64,000 nt of DNA from the NCBI GenBank assembly GCA_964649415.1, contig CAZYSK010000004.1, positions 85,507-149,506 of the forward strand, read 5' to 3'. Below the pieces are notes generated by a model that was not told the DNA's origin, ran no database searches, and was given only the letters and a program-made list of their open reading frames with translations. The position numbers and the translations under genes were made by a program. This stretch comes from CAZYSK01 sp964649415. Its GTDB lineage: Bacteria; Chloroflexota; Anaerolineae; B4-G1. Below, in pieces: positions 50,972-60,665 of the stretch. The stretch's first letter is position 1. Each line of letters opens with the position of its first letter.

Positions 50972-52237
50972 ATGCGCAAGATCATCGTTCGAGACCGGCA
51001 CAAGATATTCCCGTTCAACGAGCCAGCCCGCAAACTGCGTGTGCTGAATAAGCCCCTGTGGCTTCACCAGGCGGACGTGCTTTATCCTTACACAGAGGAA
51101 GAGCACGAAGTAAACTCACTCCGCGAGGTTGACACTCTGCCGGCGGAGACACTAGTCTACCGGGACAACTTGTTCTTCGACAAGTTCTTCGTGGCGGACT
51201 TCATCCGGCGGGCCCGGGCAATGGGCGGGGCCTGTCAGGTTGCCTTCTCGCCGAACGACCATGCGATCACAGAACACGCCATCTATCTCCAGAAGGGCAT
51301 ACGACTGCGTTCTCAGGGAGATGTGTACGTCGCTGATTTGTGGTACTACCCCAGTGGCAAGCCGGCCGATGAGTCATCCGTTCAGCCCCTGGTGATAGAT
51401 ACGGAGTCGCACGAGATGGGCTACTACCACGTGCCGACTCACATGGCTACCAGTAAGGGAGACCTGGTATATCAGGTGCCCACCAAGGCCTTCTGCTCTA
51501 TCGAACACTGGGTTCATACCATCACCGCCAATGTGATATTCGGCGCACTGGCCAACGGCGCGCGGATGGACCGGAAGATTGAGCAAAGCGTGGGAACGCA
51601 GCTCAAGATGTTGTGGCGCTCGCTATTGGAGCAGAAGCAACTGCATGCTTCCTCGGCGATGGTGGAGGTAGGTGACAATTGTAGCATTGATCCCACGGCC
51701 ATCGTCAAGGGGCCGACGCGTATCGGCAATAACGTCAGCATCGGTGCCGGGGCCGTCGTGGATGTCTCCGTAATCGGAGACAACGTGGACATTATGCAGG
51801 GGGCACAGGTCCAGTGGAGTGTGATCTCCGATCGTTGCTATCTCCCGTTTAGGGCGGCCATCTTTGCGAGTGTGATGATGGAGGACTCGATGTTGGCGCA
51901 GAACACCTGTGTACAGTTCTGCAGCATTGGGTGCAATACCTTCATTGGTGCAGGCACTACGTTCACCGATTTCAACCTGGTGCCCAAGCCCATCCGTGCC
52001 GAGCGGGGAGGGCAGCTGGGAGACACTGGTATGCCGGTGCTGGGTGGCTGCGTGGGGCACAATTGCTACATAGGGTCCGGCCTGGTGGTGCTTCCGGCGC
52101 GGGCCATCGAGTCAGACGTCGTCTTGTTCGCTTCGCCCAGCAGGCGCGTGATTGATCGGACTGTGCGTTTCGAAGACAGCGACCATTTGCTGATTACGGG
52201 TGGGCCTGAATTGCATGGTAGAGAATACGAGTCTTGA
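50972..52237 (+). CDS. Left-handed beta-helix (hexapeptide) acyltransferase-like protein (421 aa)
   Basis: Residues about 1-215 form a domain I cannot assign (FPFNEPARKLRVLNKPLWLHQADVL, YRDNLFFDKFFVADFIRRAR), perhaps nucleotidyltransferase-related. Residues about 228-400 are hexapeptide repeats (VEVGDNCSIDPTAIVKGPTRIGNNVSIGAGAVVDVSVIGDNV, then IGCNTFIGAGTTF and LGGCVGHNCYIGSGLVVLPA), the fold of GlmU/LpxA/LbH acyltransferases. Stop and next start overlap (TGATG). Its place next to an acyl-ACP-reductase homolog suggests acyl-group chemistry, but the reaction is unknown. Confidence 0.75.
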   Translation: MRKIIVRDRHKIFPFNEPARKLRVLNKPLWLHQADVLYPYTEEEHEVNSLREVDTLPAETLVYRDNLFFDKFFVADFIRRARAMGGACQVAFSPNDHAITEHAIYLQKGIRLRSQGDVYVADLWYYPSGKPADESSVQPLVIDTESHEMGYYHVPTHMATSKGDLVYQVPTKAFCSIEHWVHTITANVIFGALANGARMDRKIEQSVGTQLKMLWRSLLEQKQLHASSAMVEVGDNCSIDPTAIVKGPTRIGNNVSIGAGAVVDVSVIGDNVDIMQGAQVQWSVISDRCYLPFRAAIFASVMMEDSMLAQNTCVQFCSIGCNTFIGAGTTFTDFNLVPKPIRAERGGQLGDTGMPVLGGCVGHNCYIGSGLVVLPARAIESDVVLFASPSRRVIDRTVRFEDSDHLLITGGPELHGREYES

Positions 52238-53274
52238 TGATAGGCGCCGCGATGGACAACTTCGCCTGTGTCATCCATCCCCTCAATCCCAAACAGGACG
52301 TGGCGCGCAAGTATCCTCTGCTGGCGCGAGTGCTGCCTACACCCCTGATTCATTTCCTCTCCCGCTTCTGGCCGCCGGTGTATCTTTCGCAGATCGTCGG
52401 CGTGCGCTCAGAAGCTACAGGAAGAGATGTCGGGGGTTGGCTCCTGGCGTGTCCAGTCACTGCGCGGCGCCTGGTGCAATTGCCGACGCGTGTGGCTTAC
52501 AGGAAGATCGTTCAGACAGGCGAACTGGCACAGAAGCTGGGCGCTCGTCTTCTGGGACTGCTGGCATTCACGTCTGTGATTGGCGATGGTGGCGAGACCA
52601 TCGCCCGGCGGCTCAGCATCCCTGTCACCACGGGGCGCAGTCTCACTGTGGCTGTGGTGGTTGAATCGCTGGAGCAGGCTGCGCGCTCCAACGGTGCGCA
52701 ACTCGAATCGGCTACTGTGGCCGTGGTCGGGGCGACGGGCAGCATTGGATCCGCCTGTGCTGAGATGTTGGCACCGACGGTAGCTGAGTTGGTATTGGTG
52801 GGTCGGCCTGGCGCGGCGGCCTCCCACCTGGCACAGGTGGAGGCACGGGCGAGACGATCTCATGCACGCCGGGTGCGGACCTCGACGCGCATCGAGGACA
52901 TACGCGAGGCGCATCTGGTGTTGAGTGCCACCAGCGCCGCCCGGCCTGTCATTCAGCCGGAGCACCTCAAACGCGGGGCGATTGTGTGCGACGTGGCTCG
53001 TCCGTCCGACGTGTCGAGGCGAGTGGCCTCTGAGCGGGACGACGTGTTGCTTATTGAGGGAGGCGTGCTAGAAGTGGCCGGCGATGTGGATTTTGGTTTC
53101 GACTTTGGCCTCCCGCCTGGCAAGGTATATGCGTGCATGGCAGAGACCATGGTGCTGGCCTTGGAGAGGCGGTACGAGAGTTACTCGTTGGGCAAGTGGA
53201 TACAGGTCGAGAAAGCACGCGAGATCACCCAACTGGCTCGCAAGCATGGCTTCAGATTGCCGACCATCGGTTAA
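52237..53274 (+). CDS. Acyl-ACP reductase (AAR)-like protein (345 aa)
   Basis: The start overlaps the previous stop (TGATG); a second ATG at 52252 (MDNFACVIHPL) is possible. The protein resembles cyanobacterial long-chain acyl-ACP reductase along its length: FTSVIGDGGETIARRLSIPVTTG, a Rossmann motif VVGATGSIGSACAEML (GATGSIG at 165-171), HLKRGAIVCDVARP, IEGGVLEVAGDVDFGFDFG, and YACMAETMVLALE, where C300 aligns with the catalytic Cys of AAR. AAR makes fatty aldehydes from acyl-ACP with NADPH. Automatic annotation might call it shikimate-dehydrogenase-like. No aldehyde-deformylating oxygenase gene is in the window. Confidence 0.82.
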   Translation: MIGAAMDNFACVIHPLNPKQDVARKYPLLARVLPTPLIHFLSRFWPPVYLSQIVGVRSEATGRDVGGWLLACPVTARRLVQLPTRVAYRKIVQTGELAQKLGARLLGLLAFTSVIGDGGETIARRLSIPVTTGRSLTVAVVVESLEQAARSNGAQLESATVAVVGATGSIGSACAEMLAPTVAELVLVGRPGAAASHLAQVEARARRSHARRVRTSTRIEDIREAHLVLSATSAARPVIQPEHLKRGAIVCDVARPSDVSRRVASERDDVLLIEGGVLEVAGDVDFGFDFGLPPGKVYACMAETMVLALERRYESYSLGKWIQVEKAREITQLARKHGFRLPTIG

Positions 53275-53293
53275 TCGAAGGTAAGGAGGGGAC

Positions 53294-54178
53294 ATGTCCC
53301 AAGGCAGACTGATGATCGTGGAAGATGATTCCGATATCTCCAATATGCTGCGCATCTACTTTCAGTCGCAGGGTTATGATGTGACGGTTGCCCAGCGTGG
53401 TGAGGATGCCTTGGAGATGTGCCGGCAACAGCTTCCCCATATCATTGTACTTGACATAATGTTGCCAGACATGGATGGCTACGACGTATGCCGTAACCTG
53501 CGGGGCAATCTGCGCACCAGTCACATCCCAATCATCTTCTTGACTCAGAAGGATGAGCGCTCCGACAAGATCCATGGCCTCGAGTTGGGTGCTGACGACT
53601 ACATCACCAAGCCCTTCGATCTAGAGGAGCTGAAGCTACGAGTCAGGAGCGCTCTGACGCGTGCGCAGTACACCAGCTTGACCAACCCGACAACCGGTTT
53701 ACCCAGCGGTCAGTTGATCGAGGATCAGTTGCGGCAGTTGATGCGACGGAAGGGGTGGGGCATTCTGTACGTCGGTATCCAGGGTTTCGCCACGTTCAGC
53801 GAAGTATATGGTTTTGTGGCTGCCGAGGAAGTGCTACGCTTCGGGGCTATGGTCTTGGGGAAAGCCGTGGATAGCAAAGGAACTGCCAATGACTTCATCG
53901 GCCATATCGGTGGCGATGATTTCATTGTCATCACTGAGCTGGAGCTGGTCTCACCCATCATCGAGGACCTGCGACAGCGCTTCGATTCGGAGATAGGCAC
54001 ACACTACGAGTGGCAGACGCGACAGCAGGGATATCTAGTCGTGACCGACGATGCGGGCAATGAACAGAAGGTTGACTTGTTGTCACTGGCCGTTGGTGTC
54101 GTGACTGTCGACGATGGGCCCTTTTACGACATTCGTGAGATCACCGAGGCGGCTGCCAGTGCACGGCGTGAAGGATAA
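53294..54178 (+). CDS. Response regulator: receiver plus degenerate GGDEF-like domain (294 aa)
   Basis: AAGGAGGG lies upstream. The receiver (1-120) has the acidic pocket EDD (10-12), phospho-acceptor D54, T in FLTQKD and Lys in YITKPF. A GGDEF-like domain (about 135-290) reads IGGDDF (206-210), with Asp replacing the Glu of GGDEF, and lacks a visible RxxD inhibitory site. It may be a weak or inactive cyclase. It lies 32 bp upstream of the kinase gene. Confidence 0.88.
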   Translation: MSQGRLMIVEDDSDISNMLRIYFQSQGYDVTVAQRGEDALEMCRQQLPHIIVLDIMLPDMDGYDVCRNLRGNLRTSHIPIIFLTQKDERSDKIHGLELGADDYITKPFDLEELKLRVRSALTRAQYTSLTNPTTGLPSGQLIEDQLRQLMRRKGWGILYVGIQGFATFSEVYGFVAAEEVLRFGAMVLGKAVDSKGTANDFIGHIGGDDFIVITELELVSPIIEDLRQRFDSEIGTHYEWQTRQQGYLVVTDDAGNEQKVDLLSLAVGVVTVDDGPFYDIREITEAAASARREG

Positions 54179-54209
54179 GCAGCCTGGGTTGGAATAGGGG
54201 TCGGAAGGT

Positions 54210-57200
54210 ATGCGTAGGTGGGTCGGGGCACGTCAACGTAGATGGCCGGGCGCGATCATTGTCGCGGCCTCTTTGATTTCGGTGCTCACCGTGGTGATGT
54301 GCATCGGGCTGGCATCACCTGAGCGGGTCGCGCTTCGGCAGTGTCTGCTCCTCGTGCCGGCGAGGCTGGTGGCGTTTGGGTCTGTGGCGGCGGCCAGTGT
54401 GTTGCGCGTCCTGATTGCTTGGGTCGGTGCTCTGGGACGCGCGATCCAGGCGGATTGCCTCCCTTCCGCTGTGAATGCCTGGCTGGGCAGTGGCCTGCTT
54501 CTTCCCGTGGCCATGTTAGCTAGCCGATGGAGTGACCGGGAAGACTCGATCGCCTCTTCTCATCAGCCCCAGTCGGGCGACGCGCCGATGATGCGCCACG
54601 TCGGCGGTTCCGGCAGTGATGGCCTTGACCTGAGCGCCACGCTGGATGCTATCCTGTCGAGCACGCGCAAGCTCGTCCCCTACGATGTTGCGGAGATCAC
54701 GCTTTGGGATGAACGGCGCGGTTGCTGCGTGACCCAGGGCTGGAGTGGGGACCGAGAGTATGTCCAGGAGGTAGGGGGAGTTTACCACCTCGACGAAGGG
54801 TACACTGGTTGGATAGTCCGTCATCGGCGTCCTCTATTGATCCCGGATGTGCGGACCCATAGCGACGTGCGACCCAAGCTGGACAGCCCTGATGCGTACC
54901 CATTCGGCTCGTATGTTGGCATCCCGCTGCAGGTACGAGGTACCTTCGTTGGCACGCTGGAGTTGATCAGCTACCAACAGTATATGTACGCCCAGCGCGA
55001 TCTGGACATCCTGCAGGCTGTAGCTGGCCAGGCGGCCGTGGCCATTGAGAACGCTCATCTCTATGCGGAGACGCGGCGGCGCGAAGAGCAGCAGGCGGGT
55101 CTGGCCCGCATCGCTGCCCTGGCAGGCTCGACGCTGGAACTGGACGCATTGCTGGATCGGGTGATGGGTGAGACGCTTCGACTGCTGGAAGCAGATCAGG
55201 GTGTGCTCTTGCTCTATGATGAGGAGCAGGATGCCCTGGTCGCGCGCTATCTGGCTTCGGCGGGCGCCGACCGCGAGACCGTAGAGACGTTCCGCATTCC
55301 CACCGATGCCGCAGGCTTCGAGCAATCGGTTTTCTCTCGGGGCGGGAGCTATTTCTGCAATGATCCCGCCGATGATCCCAATATCGTACCGGCCTATCGT
55401 CCGCACATTGATGCGCTAGGCGTGCAGAACTTCGCCGGTGTGGCCCTTCGGCTGAAAGACACCAGCATTGGCGAGCTGTTCCTGGGTGATCGCGGAGGCG
55501 GCTTCGCGCACGAAGAAGTGCGGCTGTTGAAGACTGTCGCCAGCTACATCGCCAGTGCCATTGAGAACGCCCGCCTGTATGACGAAGTACGGCATCGGGC
55601 ATCCGAGTTGGCCTCGCTCGCGGCGGTCTCGGCCACCATCAGCGAGTCGCTTGAGCTAGAACACGTGCTACAGACGATCGTCTCTGCCGTGATGGAGGTG
55701 GTCGGCTGCCAAGTCTCGGCGATTTTCGTGCTGGACGAGACGCAACACGTGCTACGGCTGGCGATGACCGAGGCGGGCGACAGGGAGTATCCACCACCGC
55801 CACAGGTGCTCACGTTGGAGCAGGGCGGGCGCGCCCACGCCTTTGTGACCGGCGAACCACTGATTGTCTCTGACCTGCGCGCTGAAGCGGACTCGCTGCC
55901 CTTCCCGCCTGAGTTGGTCGGGGGAGGCGCGGACGTTGCGGACAAGGATCATGCGTCCGTACGTGCGTTCGCAGACCTGCCACTTCAGCGTGCGGATCGC
56001 ATCATTGGTATGCTCTCAGCCGCATTTGTCGAGCCGCACCGGTTCTCCGATACGGAGGTCGAGCTGTTGTCCGCCTTCGCTGATCAAGCAGCGATTGTGA
56101 TCGAGAATGCTCGCCTGTATACCCAGACCGATGAGGAGTTAAGGCGGCAAGTCGATGCGCTCAGCAGCCTGCAGCGCGTGAGTCGCGAGATCAATGAGAC
56201 TCTTGATCTGAAGCATATTCTGCATTTGGTGTTGGATGAGGCCAGCCGGCTGGGTCAGGCGACTGGTGGAGCGGTCATGCTCCGGGACGCTGAGAGTGGC
56301 GAACTCCAGATCGAGTTGTGCGCGGGCTATTCGGAGGAGGAGGAGGCGCGCCTGCGCGAGGTGCTGCGGGCACCGGAGGCACATCCTGCCGTGGCTGAGG
56401 TGTTGCGCACCCACGAGTCTCTACTCGTTCCTGACGTCACTGCTGGAGGGAGTGACATCAGGATCGGGCTTGAGACTTGCTCCATGCTCTTAGTGCCGGT
56501 TTTCTATGAGGGGGATTTGGCAGGCTTGATCTCCCTGGAGAGCGCTGAGAGGGGGGCCTTTGATCAGGGAGTCGTGACGTTTGTGGAGGGGCTGTCCGCT
56601 CAGGTGGCTACAGCTATTGGCAACGCGCTGCGCTATCAGGATCAGTTGAGGCGCGGTGAACTGCTGCGCCGCCGGGCAGATCAACTCGCGATGGTCTTGG
56701 AGGTGAGTCGGGCGCTGCGCTCGGATCGCCCTCTAGAGGAGATACTTGTAGAAGTCGCTTACGCGATTCAAGAGAGCGTGGGCTTCGATCTGGTGGTGCT
56801 CAGTGTGTTGGAGGCGTATCCACCCTGCTTGCGCCGGATCGCATGTGCGGGCCTGCCCATCGCCGAATTCGAGCGCATGAAGGAGACGCAGCAGCCTTGG
56901 GCAGTTGTGGAAAGCGTGATGAGCGATGAGTTCCGCATCAGCCGGAGCTATTACATCCCTGCCGAGCGCGGTGCTCATTGGCGCGATGTCCTGGATGTTT
57001 ATGAGCTGGAGGCCGGGGAGGAACCGCGGCAGCCCGGTGCCTGGCACCCCCACGACATGCTGCTTGTGCCGCTCGTCGGCCCTGGTGGCGACGTACAGGG
57101 ACTGCTCTCGGTGGATCAGCCCCGCGACGGTCGGGTGCCCGGACAGAATACCGTCAGGGCATTGGAGATATTCGCCGCTCAGGCAGCGTTGGCCATCGAG

Positions 57201-60170
57201 AACGCTCGCCTGGTGGAGGTGCTGCGACGTCGTGCCGAGACGGTGGCTTTGTTCAACGAGATCAATCGCGCAGCCACAGCCAAGCTCGACCTGGACGATG
57301 TCTTGAGCACCGTCGTTGAAATGGTGCCTGAACTGCTCGCGTGCGACCATAGCTGCATATTCTTGCTGGACCCCGAAAGTGGACGATATGTACCTCGCGC
57401 GGCGTATGGGTTCGCGCTTGAACAGGTTTCGTCGCTGACCTTCGCCCCGGGCGAAGGGCTGGGGGGCGAAGTAGCAGAGAGCGGTATGCCGGTGTCAGTG
57501 GACGGTGCGCGACAGGACCCCTTCTTCGTACCGGGCTCTGGGGAGGTTGAGATTGGCTCCACGGTTCTAGCGCCTCTGGCGGTGGGCAGCCAGGTAGTGG
57601 GGGTCATCCGCGTGGATCGTGAGGAGTCGGACAGATTCTCGCCGGCCGAGGTGGCGACGCTTTCCGCGCTGGCTGATCAGGTCGCTGTGGCCGTGGAGAA
57701 TGCCCGCTTGTTTGATGAAGTCCGTCGCTTTTCGCAGGAAATGGAGCGGCGCGTCGAGGAGCGTACCCAGGAACTAGCCGAGACGATGAAGCAGCTCCAG
57801 CTCGAGCACGACCGGGCCAATACGCTCTATCGCATCACGTCTCAGCTTGCTGTCAGCCTCGACCTGGACCGCGTACTGAACCGCGCGCTGGAGTTGGTTG
57901 TGGAAGCCGTCGGAGCCGAGCAAGCCTCCGTCCTGATGCTGAAGCAAGAGACGGGGGACCTGATCTACCGCGCGGCTCTGGGGGCACAGGTCGAGGTTCC
58001 GTTCAGTGGCATACCCACCCGTTTCTCCCTGGGGAAGGGCTTGGGGGGATGGGTGGTCGAGAATCGCAAGGCCGCGATCGTGCCTGACATTCACCGAGAT
58101 CCTCGGTGGGTGGAGGCCGAGGAGGAACAGTGGTATCGCTCGGCGCTGGCTGTTCCGCTGCTGGTCGGCGATGAGGTGTTGGGCGTGTTGCTTCTGTTCC
58201 ATCACCGGCCGGCTTATTTCAGCAAGGATCACTTGCTCTTGGTGGAGACCGCTGCCATCCAGGTGGCCAACGCCGTCAACAACGCTGAATTGTACAGCCT
58301 GATCCGTGACCAGGCGGAGCGGCTGGGCAGTATGCTCAAGGCCCAGCAAGTCGAGGCAGCCAAGAGCCAGGCGATTCTGGAGGGTGTTGCGGATGGCGTA
58401 ATCGTGGCCGATGCGACCGGCAAGGTGATTCTGTTCAATGCCGCCGCGCAGCGTAACCTCGAGTTACCCCGGGAACAGGCGCTTGGTCGAACGACCAACG
58501 AGATGCTGGGCCTGTATGGCAGCCAGGCACGGGATTGGATGGAGACGGTAGCCCGATGGGCTAAGCAACCTGAGACGTACGATGGTGAATACCTGGCCGC
58601 ACAACTGAGTATCGCGGCTCGTACGATGAGCGTGCACCTGGCACCGGTTCTTATGAACGACGAATTCCTGGGCACGGTCTCGGTCTTCCGCGACGTTACT
58701 ATCGCGGTAGAGGCCGAACGCGCCAAGACAGAGTTCGTCTCCACCGTCTCGCACGAATTGCGCACGCCCATGACGTCCATCAAGGGCTACGTGGACCTGC
58801 TCTTGATGGGGGCCGCGGGGGCTTTGTCGAATACTCAGCGCCACTTCCTCTCGATCATCGAGAGCAATTCCGATCGTCTCACCATGCTTGTGGGTGACTT
58901 GCTGGACCTCTCTCGTATCGAGAGTGGGCGGATAGCTATGTCGCCCAAGGTTATGCGTATCTCGCAATCGATTCACCAGGCTGTTGTGGCGATGGAGGCT
59001 CGGGCGGCCAGCAAGGGGATCGATCTGCGAACTGATGTGCCACCTGACCTGCCCGAGGTTATCGCTGATCCCGATCGCGTGTTCCAGATCCTGAACAATC
59101 TGCTGGCCAACGCGTGCAACTACACGTACCCCGGTGGTTCGGTCACGGCGTCGGCCCGTCAGGATGGCGAATACGTGGCCGTTTCAGTGCGCGACACGGG
59201 TATCGGCATATCTCCGGAGGATCAGGAGAAGATATTCGACCGCTTCTTCCGGTCTGAGCATCCGTTTGTGCAGGACACGGCCGGGACGGGGCTGGGGCTC
59301 GCGATTGTCCTGTCGCTGGTGGACAGGCACGGAGGGGAGGTCCAGGTCGAAAGCGAGTTGGAGCAGGGGAGCACATTCACGTTCACTCTCCCGGCTGTGC
59401 AGACCAGGCGACCAGCCGAGGGTGAGGAGGGATCTGACCGCGCCACGGCGAAGGTGCTGGTTATTGAGGATGATCTCGACGTAGCTCGCTTGATTCAACT
59501 ACACCTGGCTGGCGATGGGCGGGACGTGATGCTCGTCCAGCGGGGCGAGGAGGCGCTGGACTTGGCGCGGCGTGAGCGTCCGGATCTGATCACGCTGGAC
59601 ATCTTGCTCCCTGACGTGGACGGCTTCACGCTGCTCGAACAGTTGAAGGCGGACCCCGCCACGCGGGATACCCCGGTGATTGTCGTCTCTGTGCTGCCGG
59701 ATCGAGGGGAGTGCCTGCGACTGGGCGCGTTGGACTACGTGACCAAGCCGATTGACGAGCATCGTCTGCTGCGTGCCGTACGTGGTGTGCTGACGAGACG
59801 GGGCACTGTGCTGGTGGTGGATGATGATCGCGACAATCTTTCTCTGATGCGGGAAATCCTGCGTGCCAATGGATTCGGCGTGCGCACAACCTGCCGGGGG
59901 CGTCGCGCCCTGCGTGTGGCGCGCGAGGTGCAGCCTGCGCTGATATTGCTCGATCTCAAGATGCAGGACATAGACGGCTACACTGTTCTGAAGCGACTGA
60001 AGGACGATCCCTCTACACAGGATATCCCCGTGATCGTGATGACGGGGAGCATGGTTGTAGACGAAGAGAAGCGACAGAAGGTGCTTGATCTGGGGGCTAC
60101 CTGCTTCATGAGCAAGCCGTTCTCTGTGGAGGAATTGATAGAGGAGATTGAGTTGACCCTATGGGAATAG
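54210..60170 (+). CDS. Seven-GAF, PAS hybrid histidine kinase with two receivers (1986 aa)
   Basis: The N-terminus has about two to three hydrophobic helices (first about 15-35). Seven GAF domains follow, each opening with an LDLDxVL-type helix and ending in A-x-IENARLY-type (about 150-285, 300-455, 465-640, 655-800, 820-1000, 1010-1165, 1205-1370), with a coiled coil between GAF6 and GAF7. Then come a PAS (about 1390-1510), HisKA with H1515 in STVSHELRTP, HATPase (NNLLANACNYT, DTGIGISPEDQEKIF, GTGLGLAI) and two receivers (D1797, D1915). Histidine-kinase activity is likely; inputs are probably small ligands. No transmembrane sensor loop is evident. Confidence 0.93.
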   Translation: MRRWVGARQRRWPGAIIVAASLISVLTVVMCIGLASPERVALRQCLLLVPARLVAFGSVAAASVLRVLIAWVGALGRAIQADCLPSAVNAWLGSGLLLPVAMLASRWSDREDSIASSHQPQSGDAPMMRHVGGSGSDGLDLSATLDAILSSTRKLVPYDVAEITLWDERRGCCVTQGWSGDREYVQEVGGVYHLDEGYTGWIVRHRRPLLIPDVRTHSDVRPKLDSPDAYPFGSYVGIPLQVRGTFVGTLELISYQQYMYAQRDLDILQAVAGQAAVAIENAHLYAETRRREEQQAGLARIAALAGSTLELDALLDRVMGETLRLLEADQGVLLLYDEEQDALVARYLASAGADRETVETFRIPTDAAGFEQSVFSRGGSYFCNDPADDPNIVPAYRPHIDALGVQNFAGVALRLKDTSIGELFLGDRGGGFAHEEVRLLKTVASYIASAIENARLYDEVRHRASELASLAAVSATISESLELEHVLQTIVSAVMEVVGCQVSAIFVLDETQHVLRLAMTEAGDREYPPPPQVLTLEQGGRAHAFVTGEPLIVSDLRAEADSLPFPPELVGGGADVADKDHASVRAFADLPLQRADRIIGMLSAAFVEPHRFSDTEVELLSAFADQAAIVIENARLYTQTDEELRRQVDALSSLQRVSREINETLDLKHILHLVLDEASRLGQATGGAVMLRDAESGELQIELCAGYSEEEEARLREVLRAPEAHPAVAEVLRTHESLLVPDVTAGGSDIRIGLETCSMLLVPVFYEGDLAGLISLESAERGAFDQGVVTFVEGLSAQVATAIGNALRYQDQLRRGELLRRRADQLAMVLEVSRALRSDRPLEEILVEVAYAIQESVGFDLVVLSVLEAYPPCLRRIACAGLPIAEFERMKETQQPWAVVESVMSDEFRISRSYYIPAERGAHWRDVLDVYELEAGEEPRQPGAWHPHDMLLVPLVGPGGDVQGLLSVDQPRDGRVPGQNTVRALEIFAAQAALAIENARLVEVLRRRAETVALFNEINRAATAKLDLDDVLSTVVEMVPELLACDHSCIFLLDPESGRYVPRAAYGFALEQVSSLTFAPGEGLGGEVAESGMPVSVDGARQDPFFVPGSGEVEIGSTVLAPLAVGSQVVGVIRVDREESDRFSPAEVATLSALADQVAVAVENARLFDEVRRFSQEMERRVEERTQELAETMKQLQLEHDRANTLYRITSQLAVSLDLDRVLNRALELVVEAVGAEQASVLMLKQETGDLIYRAALGAQVEVPFSGIPTRFSLGKGLGGWVVENRKAAIVPDIHRDPRWVEAEEEQWYRSALAVPLLVGDEVLGVLLLFHHRPAYFSKDHLLLVETAAIQVANAVNNAELYSLIRDQAERLGSMLKAQQVEAAKSQAILEGVADGVIVADATGKVILFNAAAQRNLELPREQALGRTTNEMLGLYGSQARDWMETVARWAKQPETYDGEYLAAQLSIAARTMSVHLAPVLMNDEFLGTVSVFRDVTIAVEAERAKTEFVSTVSHELRTPMTSIKGYVDLLLMGAAGALSNTQRHFLSIIESNSDRLTMLVGDLLDLSRIESGRIAMSPKVMRISQSIHQAVVAMEARAASKGIDLRTDVPPDLPEVIADPDRVFQILNNLLANACNYTYPGGSVTASARQDGEYVAVSVRDTGIGISPEDQEKIFDRFFRSEHPFVQDTAGTGLGLAIVLSLVDRHGGEVQVESELEQGSTFTFTLPAVQTRRPAEGEEGSDRATAKVLVIEDDLDVARLIQLHLAGDGRDVMLVQRGEEALDLARRERPDLITLDILLPDVDGFTLLEQLKADPATRDTPVIVVSVLPDRGECLRLGALDYVTKPIDEHRLLRAVRGVLTRRGTVLVVDDDRDNLSLMREILRANGFGVRTTCRGRRALRVAREVQPALILLDLKMQDIDGYTVLKRLKDDPSTQDIPVIVMTGSMVVDEEKRQKVLDLGATCFMSKPFSVEELIEEIELTLWE

Positions 60171-60233
60171 AAAGCCGATCAGCCTGTGGGGGGGCTGTAT
60201 GCTGATGGGTGTTGGGCGGGGTTGGGGGAGGCT

Positions 60234-60614
60234 ATGCCGAAGATACTTGTTGCTGAGGACGAAAAGGATATCCGTGAATTGATTGGTTTCACGCTGCGCT
60301 TTGCAGGGTTTGAGGTAATATTGGTTTCCGACGGGATCGAGGCCGTCGAACAAGCCGTGGAGTTGCAGCCTGATCTGATTCTCCTTGACGTTCGAATGCC
60401 GAAGATGACAGGGTACGAGGCCTGCCGTGTGCTGAAGGAGGAGCCGGCAACGACGGCGATCCCGGTGGTCTTCCTTTCGGCCAAGGGCCAGGAAGGTGAG
60501 ATCAAGAGAGGTCTGGATGTTGGAGCGGTCGAGTACATCGTGAAGCCCTTCGCGCCGGATGATCTGACCAGTCAGGTCAAGGACGTTCTGCAGCGCAAGG
60601 GCGTTTCGGAGTAG
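60234..60614 (+). CDS. Single-domain response regulator (126 aa)
   Basis: Start at MPKILVAEDEKD with GGGGGAGG upstream; the longer upstream frame has no support. The receiver has E-D-E at 9-11, phospho-acceptor D52 in LILLDVRMPKM, S in FLSAKG and Lys in YIVKPF. No output domain, so it could be a phosphate sink or shuttle for the seven-GAF kinase. Confidence 0.9.
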   Translation: MPKILVAEDEKDIRELIGFTLRFAGFEVILVSDGIEAVEQAVELQPDLILLDVRMPKMTGYEACRVLKEEPATTAIPVVFLSAKGQEGEIKRGLDVGAVEYIVKPFAPDDLTSQVKDVLQRKGVSE

Positions 60615-60665
60615 CAGGCACGGGGCTCGATTCTGAGTCGTGCTACACCACACGGTGATTCGACG

